Positions 11,405 to 23,029 of a stretch of 64,000 nucleotides of DNA are shown here, piece by piece; within the stretch, counting starts at the first letter, position 1, and the number at the start of each line of letters is the position of its first letter. This stretch comes from Coccinella septempunctata. Its lineage: Eukaryota > Arthropoda > Insecta > Coleoptera > Coccinellidae. The notes under the pieces were generated by a model that saw only the letters and a program-made list of their open reading frames with translations, had not been told where the DNA came from and did not search any database. Both the position numbers and the translations under genes were made by a program. The DNA lies in contig NC_058190.1 of assembly GCF_907165205.1 (NCBI RefSeq), positions 12,966,001 to 13,030,000 on the forward strand, read 5' to 3'.

Positions 11405-12378
11405 TATTGGCGAATCCAATTACCGATGAGGGCGCTGCGACTTGTCAACAAACATGGCGGAAAATGAGTAATCATCGTGAAAACTCTATTGTGAAAACAA
11501 TGTTATCGTAGATTTTATTCTATTATAGAGATATTTGTGAAAGTAGTGAATAATTATGGGATTATTGATTGTGCTCGGGTTCCTCCAAAACTTTCCTGAA
11601 CATGTTGGTGTCGTTTGATGAAGATTTTACAAGAACTTATATCCAGAAAATTTCATTCACACTCACATGAATTATGTAATTTGTGGAAATAAATTAATGT
11701 AAATATTTGAGATAATTTATTTGGATGAAAACATATTATGCAGTTCAAAATGCCAACACAGAAATTATTTTCCAGCATTTACAACCAACTCAACAAGACC
11801 GCCTGAAATTTAATTCTACAGTTGTAATTTCATTAACGAAATTTGAAATTCTTGTCGAACGGTTTAATTATTTATTGATCACATTCAACTGCTTGCAAAA
11901 TTCCAAGTCAAATCACCACTTTTCATTTGAAATGTTCCCAACATATCATCTCTTGAAGATTGCAAGTCCAGTAATGCATGTACAACTTCAGTTATGTCAG
12001 AAATTTAATCTCATATACTTTCTTTTGCTCAGGTTTCTCGGCACTATCAAAATCATGGAAATGAAAATTCGCATTGCCTTTCTTAATCGTTTAACACTAG
12101 AAAATTCATCTAGAACAAAGTGTCTACTAACCTAAAATTATAGCGAAAATTGGTAAATAGTTTCTCAACTGAATGACACTGATATAAATACTCACTAAAT
12201 TTTTTTAATACCTATTTTTCTAGTCAGGCATCCAAAAAATTTTGTGAATATAGTTCACTGGTAACCGAATATGTAATGAAAATATCTAACCCAAAGAAGT
12301 TAAACTCAAGTTATTACTCACTTTCTAGGTTAGTGATTTGGCCGCTAGGCGGCGTTTAGATTTTTGGATTCGCCAATA
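11405..12378. mobile_element. Candidate MITE-like element, 15-bp perfect terminal inverted repeats
   Basis: TATTGGCGAATCCAA at 11405-11419 recurs as its exact reverse complement at 12364-12378, 974 bp apart end to end, and both ends have CG-rich sequence just inside. No target duplication is evident, so the element status is an inference. Inside the left end is a CAAACATGGCGG word (about 11450-11461) that resembles a translation start context, but the frame closes after five codons. A 136-codon frame (11725-12135) lies inside without known motifs. Confidence 0.35.
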
Positions 12379-13731
12379 CCTGGAATTCGCTAACGTCTGT
12401 CTATTTTTTCCATAGAACGGGGTATTTAGCCATGATACTTAACGGAAGATGTATATTGAAACAATATTTTCAGGCCGAACCAAAAATTTCATTCACAACT
12501 GTCCGGAGTGTCCGGGTTCCTGACATTTTCAATCCTTGGGTTTTGGGAGTAAAATATTTTTGCGTAAATTGTTAGTTTCCTGAATTTCAGTATTATTGCT
12601 GAAATTGCAAACGCCATATATTATTTCATAGAGAGAAATCTCTTCGAATAAAGTCTTGCGTTAAAGAGCCACTTCTTCCGGAGTATCCATCATCAGCTTT
12701 CTTTTTATTTGTTCAGTCAAACACCTTTTTCTGAGGAAATTATAAGATTCAAGTAAAAATTTTTTATTCAAAACGAAGCATACAGTCATATTCACGAAAA
12801 CAATGCTTACTTCAAGCAAAACTGAATTAAATTTAAACTTTCATCATGGCTGGTGATCCTCCTGTGAAAACCTTATCTCCTGATTCACCCATTTTAAGAA
12901 TCTGAAACAGGAAGAGAATGAGAATATATAATGAAAACACTGATCACGTTATTTTTCGAATATGAAAAATTGCAAAATCCTCGACTTTTAGTTTTCACTG
13001 GGAGTAGAGTGAAGAGTAAAGGTAATCGCACTCTAATCTTTGATAAGCTTGGACGTCAACTAATTTAATATGTAATGACATACACAGTCAGTCATTATAG
13101 ATGTGCAGGGAATCTTATGAAAATAAATCACTTCAGACAAAAATTGTGATGAAAATATAAATATAGTGAGGATTAACTGAATCCTTATTTTTTTAAACAA
13201 AAGCTACTTATATCTAATCCAATTATCCTCTTGAGCCCACTTCACAATGATATATTTTATTTCAGTCATATCCTGAAATTACAACATATTTTCAATATGG
13301 CTTCCTGACTATTTAATTAATCTGGAAAGAACAGAAAAGCTTCTTCGAAAATGAACAGAGATAAGAGAAGTAACATTTTTGGTTCAATCTCTTTTATAGT
13401 TGAGCATGCAGTACTTTCAAGTATGAATAAAAAAGGATTCCAGAGAAGATAGTGACGATACGTCGTGGGGAGGATGGCACCTTTGAGCCAGTGAAAACCA
13501 TTCGACCCTCAGCTCAGGAGTATGTTTGGAACAAAATTTTCTGTAGGTGTGCAGGTAGATGTGAAGGGAAATGTGGTTCCGGAAAGCGAGATTGGAAAGC
13601 AGCTTGTGCGGAGGATTATACAGCTTGCTGTGCGAAGGATTATACAGCAATGCTCCATTGATGAGTGACGACGAATTGGATGAGGAATTTATTCGGGATG
13701 ACGAATCCTTTGATTAAATTGATTTTGTAAT
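12379..13731. other. Unassigned stretch with a short Cys-rich frame
   Basis: Mostly AT-rich DNA. The plus-strand frame 13452-13661 encodes 69 residues with the Cys-rich core FCRCAGRCEGKCGSGKRDW and a duplicated EDYTAC/KDYTA segment arising from a direct repeat of about 24 bp (13607-13648). Immediately downstream another frame reads DDELDEEFIRDDESFD before a stop at about 13717. The Cys pattern resembles, loosely, the short CxC-type tails of some transposon-derived insect proteins. I cannot name it. The segment abuts the fold-back element that begins near 13732. Confidence 0.25.
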
Positions 13732-14788
13732 GGAATAATTTTTTTATAGAGAATATACTTTATTTTTGAATACGATCAGTTTAACTCCTTACTCCATATT
13801 TCTTGAGATATTCAGGAAAAACGGAAAGGAGAGGTCTACAAATTGCTCCCCTTGTACAGGGAAATCCTCTGAACAAAGTGTCAAATTTCCGTTCCGCAAT
13901 TCTTTTCCAGTAAATTTTGCCAGTTTTCTTGGGCTATTTAGGTATTAAAATTTGGACCATTTCCCTCGACACCGAACTGGTTTTGTGGTTTTCAAGAAAT
14001 GAACTGGATATTAGGGCTACGTTCGGCCTGTGAACTCAGGTACAGAGCGAGTCGAATCAGAATTTTATCACAGATCAGCTAGTGTTAATGGAGCCTGTAT
14101 AAAGTGTCAATTTTTGAATAAACGAATGACAAGTGTCAACCACAAATATCGTGAAAAAAATTTGTATTTGAATGCAATTTGTTCGGAAATATATATGAAG
14201 CTATAATTCTTGATGTGCGTATTAACCAGAAATTCCACAGTTTTATGAATAGTTCGTTTATTAGTTGTAATTCTTTTGGTTTGCCTCGTTTCCTAACCCT
14301 ACTTCTACAGAACCCCTTTTCGCGCCCCACCTTCGGAGCTGGGACTCATAGAGTTGATTCCGAAAACTCCGTATGGAACGAACGACAACTATTGACACTT
14401 TTTGTTCTGAAACCGCGTGCCCGAACGACTCGGAACAAAAAGTGCTGATAGAGTCTAGTGGCCGAACGCATCTTTGGTAAAAAAATTCGATATGTATCCT
14501 AGGATACAGATCGTCAGGAATTTCCCAACATTTTTTTACCCAATATCCGGTTCATTCACTTGAAAACCAATTCGGTGTCGATCGAAATGGGACAAATTTT
14601 AATGCCTAAATAGCCCAGGAAAACTGGCAAAAATCACACTTTGTTCATTGGAGTCCCCTGTACAGGGGAGCAATTTGTAGGCCTCTCCTTTCAGTTTTTC
14701 CCGAATACCTTAAGAAATATAGAGTTAGGAGTAAAACTGATCGTATTCCAAATTGAAGCATATTCTCTACAAAAAAAAAAATTATGCC
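13732..14788. mobile_element. Fold-back element, about 1.06 kb, arms of about 330 bp
   Basis: Long imperfect inverted arms match 13732-14065 with 14430-14788. Matching landmarks are TAGAGAATATACTT/TAGAGAATATGCTT, ATACGATCAGTTT, GGAGAGGTCTACAAATTGCT / GGAGAGGCCTACAAATTGCT, and CTTGGGCTATTTAGG against CTGGGCTATTTAGG. Both outer ends carry a T-run after GG(A/C)ATAA. No clear target duplication was found, so the limits are approximate. The open frames listed inside (for example 14136-14448 and 14641-14966) show no conserved motif and are not considered genes. Confidence 0.75.
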
Positions 14789-16090
14789 AGTTTCTAATAC
14801 CGAAGCTACGTATCGTTTCAAGAAAGCCAATTGCAGTCGAAAAGATGGTTTTCAAGACTATAGTCAGCAGACTATTACTCGGACTATTAAATGGGTGTTG
14901 ACAGAGGCTGGTATACAAATCTGTGGAATCTTTCTAACCTCGAAGACTATCACAACTATCTTTTAGGGGGAAGACCCAATGGTCCTCTTCTTATGGAGGC
15001 CAATCGATTATTAATTTTTGCCACGTTCTAATAATTTTGTGTATTATAAATTGCTGCAATGAACTAATGGTTATAGAGAACCATTTATATGCTTATTAGC
15101 GTATTTTCATCAAAATATCTCGTACAAACAAAACTTAAATAAAGTGGGACTATAATCACCATGCAAATGGATTAACCAGCAGATAGATGATTCAGTTATT
15201 CTCAAATGTCGCTTCCAAGTGCAAAATCATGCGAAAAACGATGCACATTCTGCATAATGAATAATTCAAAGTCGTCTATTTTCAAATCCTAGCACCTGTT
15301 TACCTATCACCACCGTTCTCCGTATATGCCCAGAAAATGAAATCAGAAGGATAGAAAAGAATAATTAAGAGGCATTTATAATTCGCAGAGGTTGCATTTT
15401 TATAGGAAGATTGCGCTATGGGGGTACTTTGGTCTAGGACTTGGCAGGAAACAGATGTGTAAAAAGTTGTCAATTGTGGATGTATTCATTATATACTTTC
15501 GACGATTTCTGCAAGATTAATGTTGTAATTAATCGAAGAAACGGAAGAACGACGGTAATGTGAATAGATGGCTGAGAATTATCATCATATGTTGCCAATG
15601 AACTAGAAGAACATATGGTCATTCATTTACTACGTAATGAAGCGCGCATCAATATAACAATTTAGATTCTAGATCTATTGAATATAAACTGCTAATGGTG
15701 AATGGATCACCATTTTTTCAAATTTCAAATTCTGAAAAATGTGGTGTATTCGACGCCGCAGCTGGCTGCATTATTGAAGACAATAACTATCAAAAAATAT
15801 TTCGTATAACTCTATAACAAAACCATTCACTCCCGTGGATCCACATTTCTAATTGAAATAGTATGAATTTCAGGTCTAACCGGAGGTGTCACGACGTCAA
15901 AATATACCGTGCGAGTACCCGACTCGAAATAAATTCCAGCAAATCATTTAGGGGACTAATACTCAATGGGAAAATCGAAAACGTCTTTTTTTGCGACTAT
16001 GCTCGGTCGGTTTGTATTTTGAATTGAGCTTTTCTGATGTTGGAAAATGTTATAGAGAGTGTCCCAAATTTGGGATTTTATTATTTATTC
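14789..16090. other. Spacer, no gene seen
   Basis: AT-rich sequence without convincing frames, terminal repeats or structural RNAs. A CG-richer patch at 15880-16020 is unassigned. Confidence 0.4.
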
Positions 16091-16099
16091 TAATAAGTT

Positions 16100-16375
16100 A
16101 GTGGACAACAAATTCCAGGGGGTGAGTGGTTGAAACATCTGGATTCGATGGGATATCGGCTCTCCTCCAAGGAATGTGCTCCTGGGTGGGAGTGTGTCGT
16201 CAGACTTGACCCCTTAAGACTTTTTCCTGTGGGGATATTCAAAGTCGGTTGTTATAAATTATAAAACACAGCGCCGAGATGTAAAAGAATTGAAAGAAAG
16301 AATAAGCAGAGCATGCCGAGAAATTAATTTTGAAGTTGCTAAAGAGCCAAATTTGAAAAAAGATTGTATTTTGAT
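16100..16375 (+). pseudogene. Mariner-like (DDE) transposase C-terminal relic
   Basis: The frame covering about 16195-16340 reads SSDLTP(stop)DFFLWGYSK and continues into KTQRRDVKELKERISRACRE. This is the hallmark PRSPDLTPLDFFLWG block of mariner-type DDE transposases followed by the conserved C-terminal helix. Just upstream (16130-16190) a GSPPRN block corresponds to the preceding wPpRS segment. A stop replaces the expected Leu codon of the LTPLD motif. The same family contributes the relics near 36.6, 39.2, 42.3 and 60.2 kb. Confidence 0.8.
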
Positions 16376-17029
16376 CTGCAAAAAAATAGACAACATTTTC
16401 TTTTTTCGGAAGTACAGACTGACAAAAAGGTCGAGTGTATAGTCTTTTTGAAAAGGATATCGAAACAAGGTTTTAAGGGTTGGTGTCATCACGCTCACAG
16501 GAGTTGGTACAAATTGATTGGATCCAACAGCATAAAATGTCCCCCTACAAACCAAAGTTTATCACTTTTTGCATTTTTTCTGATTTGACATGGGGGCTGA
16601 GATATTATGGGTGGTGCCTTTTCAAATTGACACACTGTACAGATATGTCACACATATTCGGAGTATCGCAATGCCTTCTTATGGTGGATCTCTAATAGTA
16701 AACTACTTCGTAGTCGTGGTTCAACAACTCATGTTAGTGTGAACCTTCAAATGTTTTTAGTTCAATTATGTATCAAGTATCGGCCACATCAACTCAATAC
16801 ACTAATAGGTGCACTAGATATCACTAAGGCTCTCGATCGGTGGTGCCATTTTGATCTCTTCAATAATGTCACATCCTTGATAGTTTCTTTCTAGGATTTG
16901 TCTTCACATCTTTCGATTACAAATATTTCTGCTTGGAAAAAACTCCAGCAGGAGCCTAACGAAGACATTATGATATCCCATTCCTCTATAGAGGAAGATT
17001 AACTTATCCCCTATATCTCAGATATCCAA
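16376..17029. other. Spacer, no gene seen
   Basis: Short frames at 16364-16695 continue past the transposase relic without recognisable motifs. No repeats noticed. Confidence 0.35.
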
Positions 17030-17420
17030 ACCATCGAGCTCTGTTGACCCTTTCCCGGTTTTCGTGCTCATGTTGGTAGTCAGGTCCGTGCTGCCACCGC
17101 TGCCTGACTCTACAGATATTTTCGTCCAATTGAAGTTTCTTCAAATTCCCTGGTAGTTTCTTAGTATCAGGCATGTAGATGAAATGACAATGGGAACGGT
17201 CTTGATATCTATCAACTAACTTCAATTGTATCCTGGTTTGCTCCTCGAGATCTCCGTATTCCGACATCTTTTCAATGTGCCTATCTCTACAATATAGTAT
17301 ATAGGTTGTTGTTATTCGAAATCGCCACCTCGACGAATAGTGCTTTTTTCTCATCCTTATTCAGCAATATGAGGTCAGTTCTATTGTGAGTTATTTTCCG
17401 ATCTGTCCAATAGAAAGCGG
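17030..17420 (-). pseudogene. LINE relic: restriction-like endonuclease end (R4/Dong-like)
   Basis: The minus strand from about 17420 downward reads WTDRKITHNRTDLILLNKDE, then KKALFVEVAISNNNNLYT, and in a shifted frame EKMSEYGDLEEQTRIQLKLV. This corresponds to the NRPDI...vDvaIP.n....EK..KY.dL..E pattern that ends ORFs of early-branching LINEs with a PD-(D/E)xK endonuclease. Here the PD is TD and the following Asp is Glu, so the catalytic site is altered, and stops and frameshifts separate the blocks. Clade assignment (R4/Dong-like) is inference from memory. It differs from the R2-like endonuclease at 52149-52730. Confidence 0.55.
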
Positions 17421-19485
17421 TTCGAAGCGCATTCACCATTTTACTTCATTGGACAAAAATTAAGACAAGCGGCAAGTTTATTGGGATAACAAATGAACTG
17501 CGATACAATAGTCCGATGCTAATTTTTAATTCTCGTATATACCTCTCTTGATGACTAATTCATTTTGCAGAAATATTATCTCGATACTCATCATTGTTTT
17601 ATATTCCCCACTAGAGGGCGCACGAGTTTCTCTTCTCAAAAAAATCAGTTCACAGGAAAGTAAAACATAATTTTTTCTGGAAAAAAATTATAGACAGGTA
17701 ATTATGAATTCAATGAGAACGATATTCGCCAGGACATTATTCAGGGTACCGAATAAAATATATGGTCTTTATAAATGATTGTACCATTCCAGTTGGCACA
17801 TAACCTCCACATCGGCGAAAAGAAACCAAATGGAACCTGACATGCAGACAATAGGAAGTATATAATTGATATCCAAGCGCTACTCTGTAATCTGTGTCCA
17901 AGCGTCAGCTAGCAAGCAATGAGATCCAACTTTATTCTGCTCTGCGACCGTCAGAAAAAGATTGATGGTGGTCATGTAGATGTACCCGCCCGCTTTGCAG
18001 GACAAATTTTTCCGTAAGAAATTCATATATGAAGTGACAACCTTGTTGAGCAAAAAACAAACTTCGAAAATCTCGTTTCATTAGTGCGCCATCTAAATCC
18101 TAAATGATGTAAGGACCAATTGTATTGTCACTCCCTCTGCAGACATATGATGCCTACCTCAAAAGTTATGGTGAAAATTTGTAATAGTGTTTTAAGTTAA
18201 CTTGTTCAACTCAAAGAGCTCTATGTACACAGCGCCATCTAATAGAATCGAAATAAATAAAAGAGTAAATCAATCCATGAAATGTACAGAATGCTACTGT
18301 AGAAAGATTTATATTATAACTGGACTCAGATGTAAGAAAAATAAAAATATTAGGAAATGTACCAATGTACAAATACCTATCAAATATAGAATCTTTACAG
18401 AAACACTAACCATATACAGTGACTTCATATACATATACATATCATGGTGTATAAAGCCACTGTATAACCATAGTATCCATAGTGACATCTAGTGGCCTTA
18501 TTCGAAAGAAGGGCAATAATTTCCTGCATCACCACTTCTTTCATAAAATTTTCCAAGTTTGAATATATTTTATAATACCGTAACATAGACAAATCCATCA
18601 AATAAAATTCCTAAAATTCCATAACAATCTTTATCTTGAATAATAAATGATTTAACTAGCAAAACGGCGAATTCATTTTATATGTAATAAGATAAGAACT
18701 TGCCTGTTCTTGATAGTTTGCGCATTTTAAGGAATATGCAAAAACATGCCAAGACAAGGTTGGGGCCATTGAGATAATGATAATGATTTTAGCTGAAGAT
18801 AATCAGTTTCACACAGATTCCATAGAACATAATAAGTGAGCCTTGCAGAGCCATTGCAGATTTTGAATGCACTTGAAAATTCAAATATGTACTTTCTGAA
18901 ACTTTGTTACTGGGTCAAAGAGCCTGTTCATAAATATAAAAGATCAACGTTCTGTGAGACAAAACACAATTATCCAATTTCTTGATGACCCAATCATTGA
19001 ATTTTGTATTTCCACTTATATTCATTATAGTATTGTAGCAGAGTTACAAAATTGGAAAGGAAAAGGATTTTGTTAGTATTTGGTGAATGAAAATAACTCT
19101 GATATGTGGGAGAGTAAGTAACACAGTTTTCGATTTTTCTTCAACTTTTTCACTCCGAAAGAAATATTGCAATAAAGTTTTTCCTGAAGTTACTATAACA
19201 ACTGGAATAAAAATAAGGGTTGAGGATTTTCTGCATCAGTTATTTGTTGAAGAAAAAATAAAAATTCAAATTAGCTAAGTATCATTGAGAGCTGTTATTC
19301 GATTTTTACCCACTGACAATGAAAAATAAAATGTTCAAAATCAAAATATATTTCGATTAAATTAGTAAGGTAGGGCAGCATGAAGGTTCCTGTGAGAAAC
19401 TGTATATTTTATTTCAAATTACTTGAACCTCATAGACAATTCGATTCTTATTTAATTATACTTAACACAGAAATTTAAGAAGAAA
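17421..19485. other. Intergenic DNA downstream of PSMA5, with insulator-like motifs
   Basis: No gene is supported. Several (T)AGATGGCGC-type words lie at 17608-18490 (see the regulatory entry). The 96-codon frame 18202-18492 runs through one of them and has no known motif. The 3' UTR of PSMA5 should lie within the last few hundred bases (minus strand, below 19486), where AATTAAATAAG near 19450 could serve in polyadenylation. Confidence 0.4.
17608..17622 (+). promoter_or_regulatory. CTCF-like binding motif
   Basis: CCACTAGAGGGCGCA matches 14 of 15 positions of the metazoan CTCF core consensus (CCASYAGRKGGCRSY). Related AGATGGCGC words lie nearby on the opposite strand: TAGTGCGCCATCTAAA at about 18062-18077 and CAGCGCCATCTAATAG at about 18228-18243. 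Binding is an inference from sequence alone. Confidence 0.4.
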
Positions 19486-21360
19486 TCAAGATAATTTAGA
19501 AATTACCTCCTCAACTTGTTCCTTATTCAACATACAGAATTTTTTCTCTGGGGTCATTGTCATGAGCTCAACATTAGAAGAATTGAGTTTTTCTTCCATA
19601 ACCTGTTTCAAAATATTCAGAGAAGCTGTACAAGCCTCCTGTAGGGTCATACTTTTATGATAAACCTCTTGAAGACTTTGTTGGGCCCCCTCAGATCCGG
19701 AACCAATGGCTTTAGCATCAAACTGCACAAAAGTACCTGAAAAGGGTTTGATAATTAGCTGGTTTGGAATTTTTGACATATTTTCAAGAATTAACATTTA
19801 AAATAACAACCAGTGAATAACTCAATTTTCACAACAACCAATTATCAACTATTAACATCTTTTTGCTTCTACCATAGCATCTTGAGCCAGCAAATGTAAA
19901 ACCTTTCACCCTCCATAAAGTTTGATGCTATTGCTATAAGTTTAATGATATATTTCCATTGATGGCACATTTATCCATAGATAAAAACTTTATTATATAT
20001 ATATTATATTTAAACAAGCTAAAAACAGAATTATGTATACGATTTTCAACATTGGTTGTTTAACGTCAAAGGTGAAAAAATAAGTTAAGCTTCACCCATC
20101 AGAAGATACTATTGTGATAGCGAAACAGGTGTCGTCATATTAGTGAGAATCATATAATTCTGTTTTCAGATCAATTCTAAATTGTAATGAAGTAATGTCC
20201 ACATAAATTCACAACAAAAATATACATTTGATATATTATCTGTTTCAAATATTTTGAAGATATTCTTGTGAGGATTCATGGAGGTATCGTGATTTGGACG
20301 GCGTAAAAAAAAGAAATTTAGATAGTTAGCAATTCTCACCCGCGAATACAATATCAGCTTAACGTCTTACGTTAAAGCATGTGTAGAGAAGAAACTGTGG
20401 GTGCCACACTTGTGGCACTAAATGGCTCAAAAAATTTAAAAAGGTTCTATTAACTTAAAAAAATTGTTGCTTAGATCTTTTAGCAATTTTGTTAGAACTC
20501 AACATATAAGCTACAAATCGATTGAATGTCTTCACTACTACAAAAATTGTGGATTAGACCCATTCATATCCAAGGCGACGAAATAGATGAATAGGATAAT
20601 AAAAGTAAATGCATGACATAACAATAGTCATGAAATTCTATATACAGAAATTCTTATGATTTGGTTTCACATCCAATTCAACAATAGTTGTCACCTCAAA
20701 TCAAAATTATTATATATGGTTATGTAAATATGCTGATTAATGCATTCAAACCTTTTGGACTTTCGATTGAAAACATTTTCTTAAACTGAAAAATAAAACC
20801 ACGAATGATGCAAATCACTCATTCACCTGATGGATCCATGTGATACAGTTGAGGTCCTTTCTCGTCTATTCCAGCAAATAAAATAGCTACACCAAATGGT
20901 CGTGACATTGCAGCACCATCATCATCAGAATCACCAAATTGTATTGCAAGATTAGATACAGCTTGAGCGCACGATTCAATGGTCATGTTTTCATTATAAA
21001 CAAACCAATGATTTTGGCATTCTACACGAGCCCTTAATAAGAAATTAGTGAATTAAATAATTATACGGCATAATGTTTTTATACTTACCTATCTATCATA
21101 GTTCTGGAATCAGCCATAAGTCCAGATACAGCACATCCAATATGTTTATCTACTTCCACAATTTTTTCGATCGTAGTTGGCTCCATCAGAGGAGATGTGA
21201 TCCTTTTTTCTACAGCAAGAACAACTCCTTCATTGGTGCATATTCCAATAGCAGTTGATCCTAATTTTATGGCTTCTATGGCATATTCTACTTGGAAAAG
21301 GCGTCCTTCTGGGGAGAAGGTATTGACTCCTCTATCATATTCACTCCTAGTTAAAAACAT
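19486..21360 (-). CDS. PSMA5: 20S proteasome subunit alpha type-5
   Basis: Structural alpha-ring subunit of the 20S proteasome core, the cytosolic/nuclear protease for ubiquitinated proteins. It is non-catalytic, and its N-terminus gates the ring. Three coding exons on the minus strand: 21360-21089 (272 nt), 21032-20827 (206 nt) and 19736-19486 (251 nt), together 243 codons including TGA, i.e. 242 residues against 241 in the human protein. All junctions have GT-AG ends and matching phases (AG|G for Arg, G|GT for Gly); introns are 56 and 1090 bp. Exon 1 holds the alpha-type signature YDRGVNTFSPEGRLFQVEYA. Later landmarks are EKRITSPLMEP, NHWFVYNE, AMSRPFGVA, HMDPSG, SEGAQQSLQEVYHKSMTL and ILKQVMEEKLN. 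The ATG follows a TTTCAG, and AAAAG|GTATAG lies 62 bp upstream, so a 5' UTR intron (21361-21422) is likely. Full-length and under obvious constraint. Identity is near certain; expression control is not visible. Confidence 0.98.
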
Positions 21361-21422
21361 CTGAAATTCCCAGAAATTCAAGTTATTTTAGAAAATAACA
21401 TTACATATCCATAAATCTATAC

Positions 21423-23029
21423 CTTTTGAGATTGTTTTCAATTGTATTTAATTTTAAATAGCAAAGAACCCGATAAAATACTATCTGAATATCGAATTGA
21501 CCGGGAATGATTTGCTATTATGATGTTGAAGTTGAAATTTGAGGTTGACAATAATGACAACTGACAATTATTGTCAGCTTGCAAACATAGATGAGCGGGA
21601 TTCTTTATTAGTCACATGTTCACAAGTAACTGAAAAAAGTTACGTCCAGTAAGTAAATGCAACCATAACTAAAGAGTAACTCTTTGCCGTAACTATATAA
21701 ATTTATTAGGCTGTGACTAGAGTCCCAACTCGGGACTCGTGTCCAGTCCCGAGTTACGTCAATAAATTCGGGACTGATATTCGGTCCTGAATTCAACGAT
21801 GCACCGAACTGGTGCTTTGAAATTATTAAGCAGTGAAAGAAGTAGCGAAAAACTGAATTTTCAGTACCAATCATAAGCCTATACCCAGTCAAATAGAAAC
21901 AATGATCCATATTTCAATCGGGCATGTACATATGAGTTGTTAAAGATAAATATGTTGTTATGAAGTATATGTTAATTTCAAATCAACATTCTTAAAGAGA
22001 AAAAAAAAGCAATCTTGAAATGAAACATCTAAGGTGAACATTTTAAACAGAACCACCTTTACCATTTTTGTTAAATTTTCATATACTTCAAATAAAAATA
22101 CATTTCATTGGTGTGCCGCAGCATTGTATTGTTATTTCGTATAAAATATCCTACAGTTCACAAATATATTTGGCAGCTTCCTTTCTCGATCACATTTTTT
22201 CAGCCAAGAAAGGCCGCAAGAAAGAGGTTCACTTCTGAATCAAAAATTACGTCTGGCAATTCTTCTGGATCAATTTACACTAACCCAGCAAACATTTTCA
22301 ACTCGACCCAACGTTGGGTTAGTGCTGCGATGTGCTGCGAGTCGGTATACTGCAAATAGTGTCACATCGGCCGACAGCCGCCCGACGGACTATGAGCCGA
22401 CATGTTGCAGAGTCTGCACACCGCAGATCCGGTGACGATTCGACTGTGCAAAAAAACATCGGCTTAACGTCTAGACAATGATGGGAATACGCTGTTCCAA
22501 TTGATCGGTACAACGTCGGTATAATATATACAATACCTGCAATACTAATGCTCGTTCTCACCAATAATCTCTAAATTTTAAGGGACACCTAAGCATATTT
22601 ACGTGACATTTCTTACTACTCATGTACGATTTCTGTCTCATCAGCTTTTAGGAGACACAGTGCCAAGTAAATATGCTAAGGTGCCCCTGAAAATTTGAGA
22701 ATCGTTGGTAGAAATTGGCAAATCCAAAAAAAATTAAATATGAATTATTTGATCAATAATTTCTGATCTTTGAATGTTTCTTATGAAATCTCGGAATCAT
22801 TTCTCATGTTGAAGGAGATCTATTTTTTCTTCAAATATTTTTTGAAACCTTGCAACACTTCTATTGTGATTAGGGCAAGACAATTTATACAGCCAATTGA
22901 AAAGAACCTTCATATATTCAAACAACTTAAATATAACGCTCATATAATATTATACATATATAAATACTTTGTAGGTTGAAAGAACACATAAAAACGATTA
23001 GCTTACTTGAAAAAAAAGTATATATTTAT
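21423..23029. other. Upstream region of PSMA5 and intergenic DNA
   Basis: The PSMA5 promoter should lie just above 21423 (minus strand). Within it TGACAATAAT and ATTATTGTCA (about 21544-21574) form an inverted pair around an 11-bp spacer. At 21727-21755 AACTCGGGACT and AGTCCCGAGTT form an 11-bp stem with a 7-base loop. At 22275-22330 CTAACCCAGCAAA and GTTGGGTTAG begin a CG-rich patch (to about 22520) that looks like MITE material. No gene is supported; the ORFs here overlap on both strands. Confidence 0.45.

Noticed and set aside
11725..12135. 136-codon ORF
   Set aside because: Length is within chance for AT-rich DNA with this many frames; no motif, low-complexity hydrophobic composition, and it sits inside a candidate TIR element.
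13732..14788. Fold-backs as assembly artefacts (artificial palindromes)
   Set aside because: Arms within each palindrome differ by many substitutions and small indels, and several have target duplications; artificial palindromes would be near identical.
22108..22564. Opposed ORFs in the CG-rich patch near 22.3 kb
   Set aside because: Both strands are open because stop codons are rare in the CG-rich repeat; no motif on either strand.
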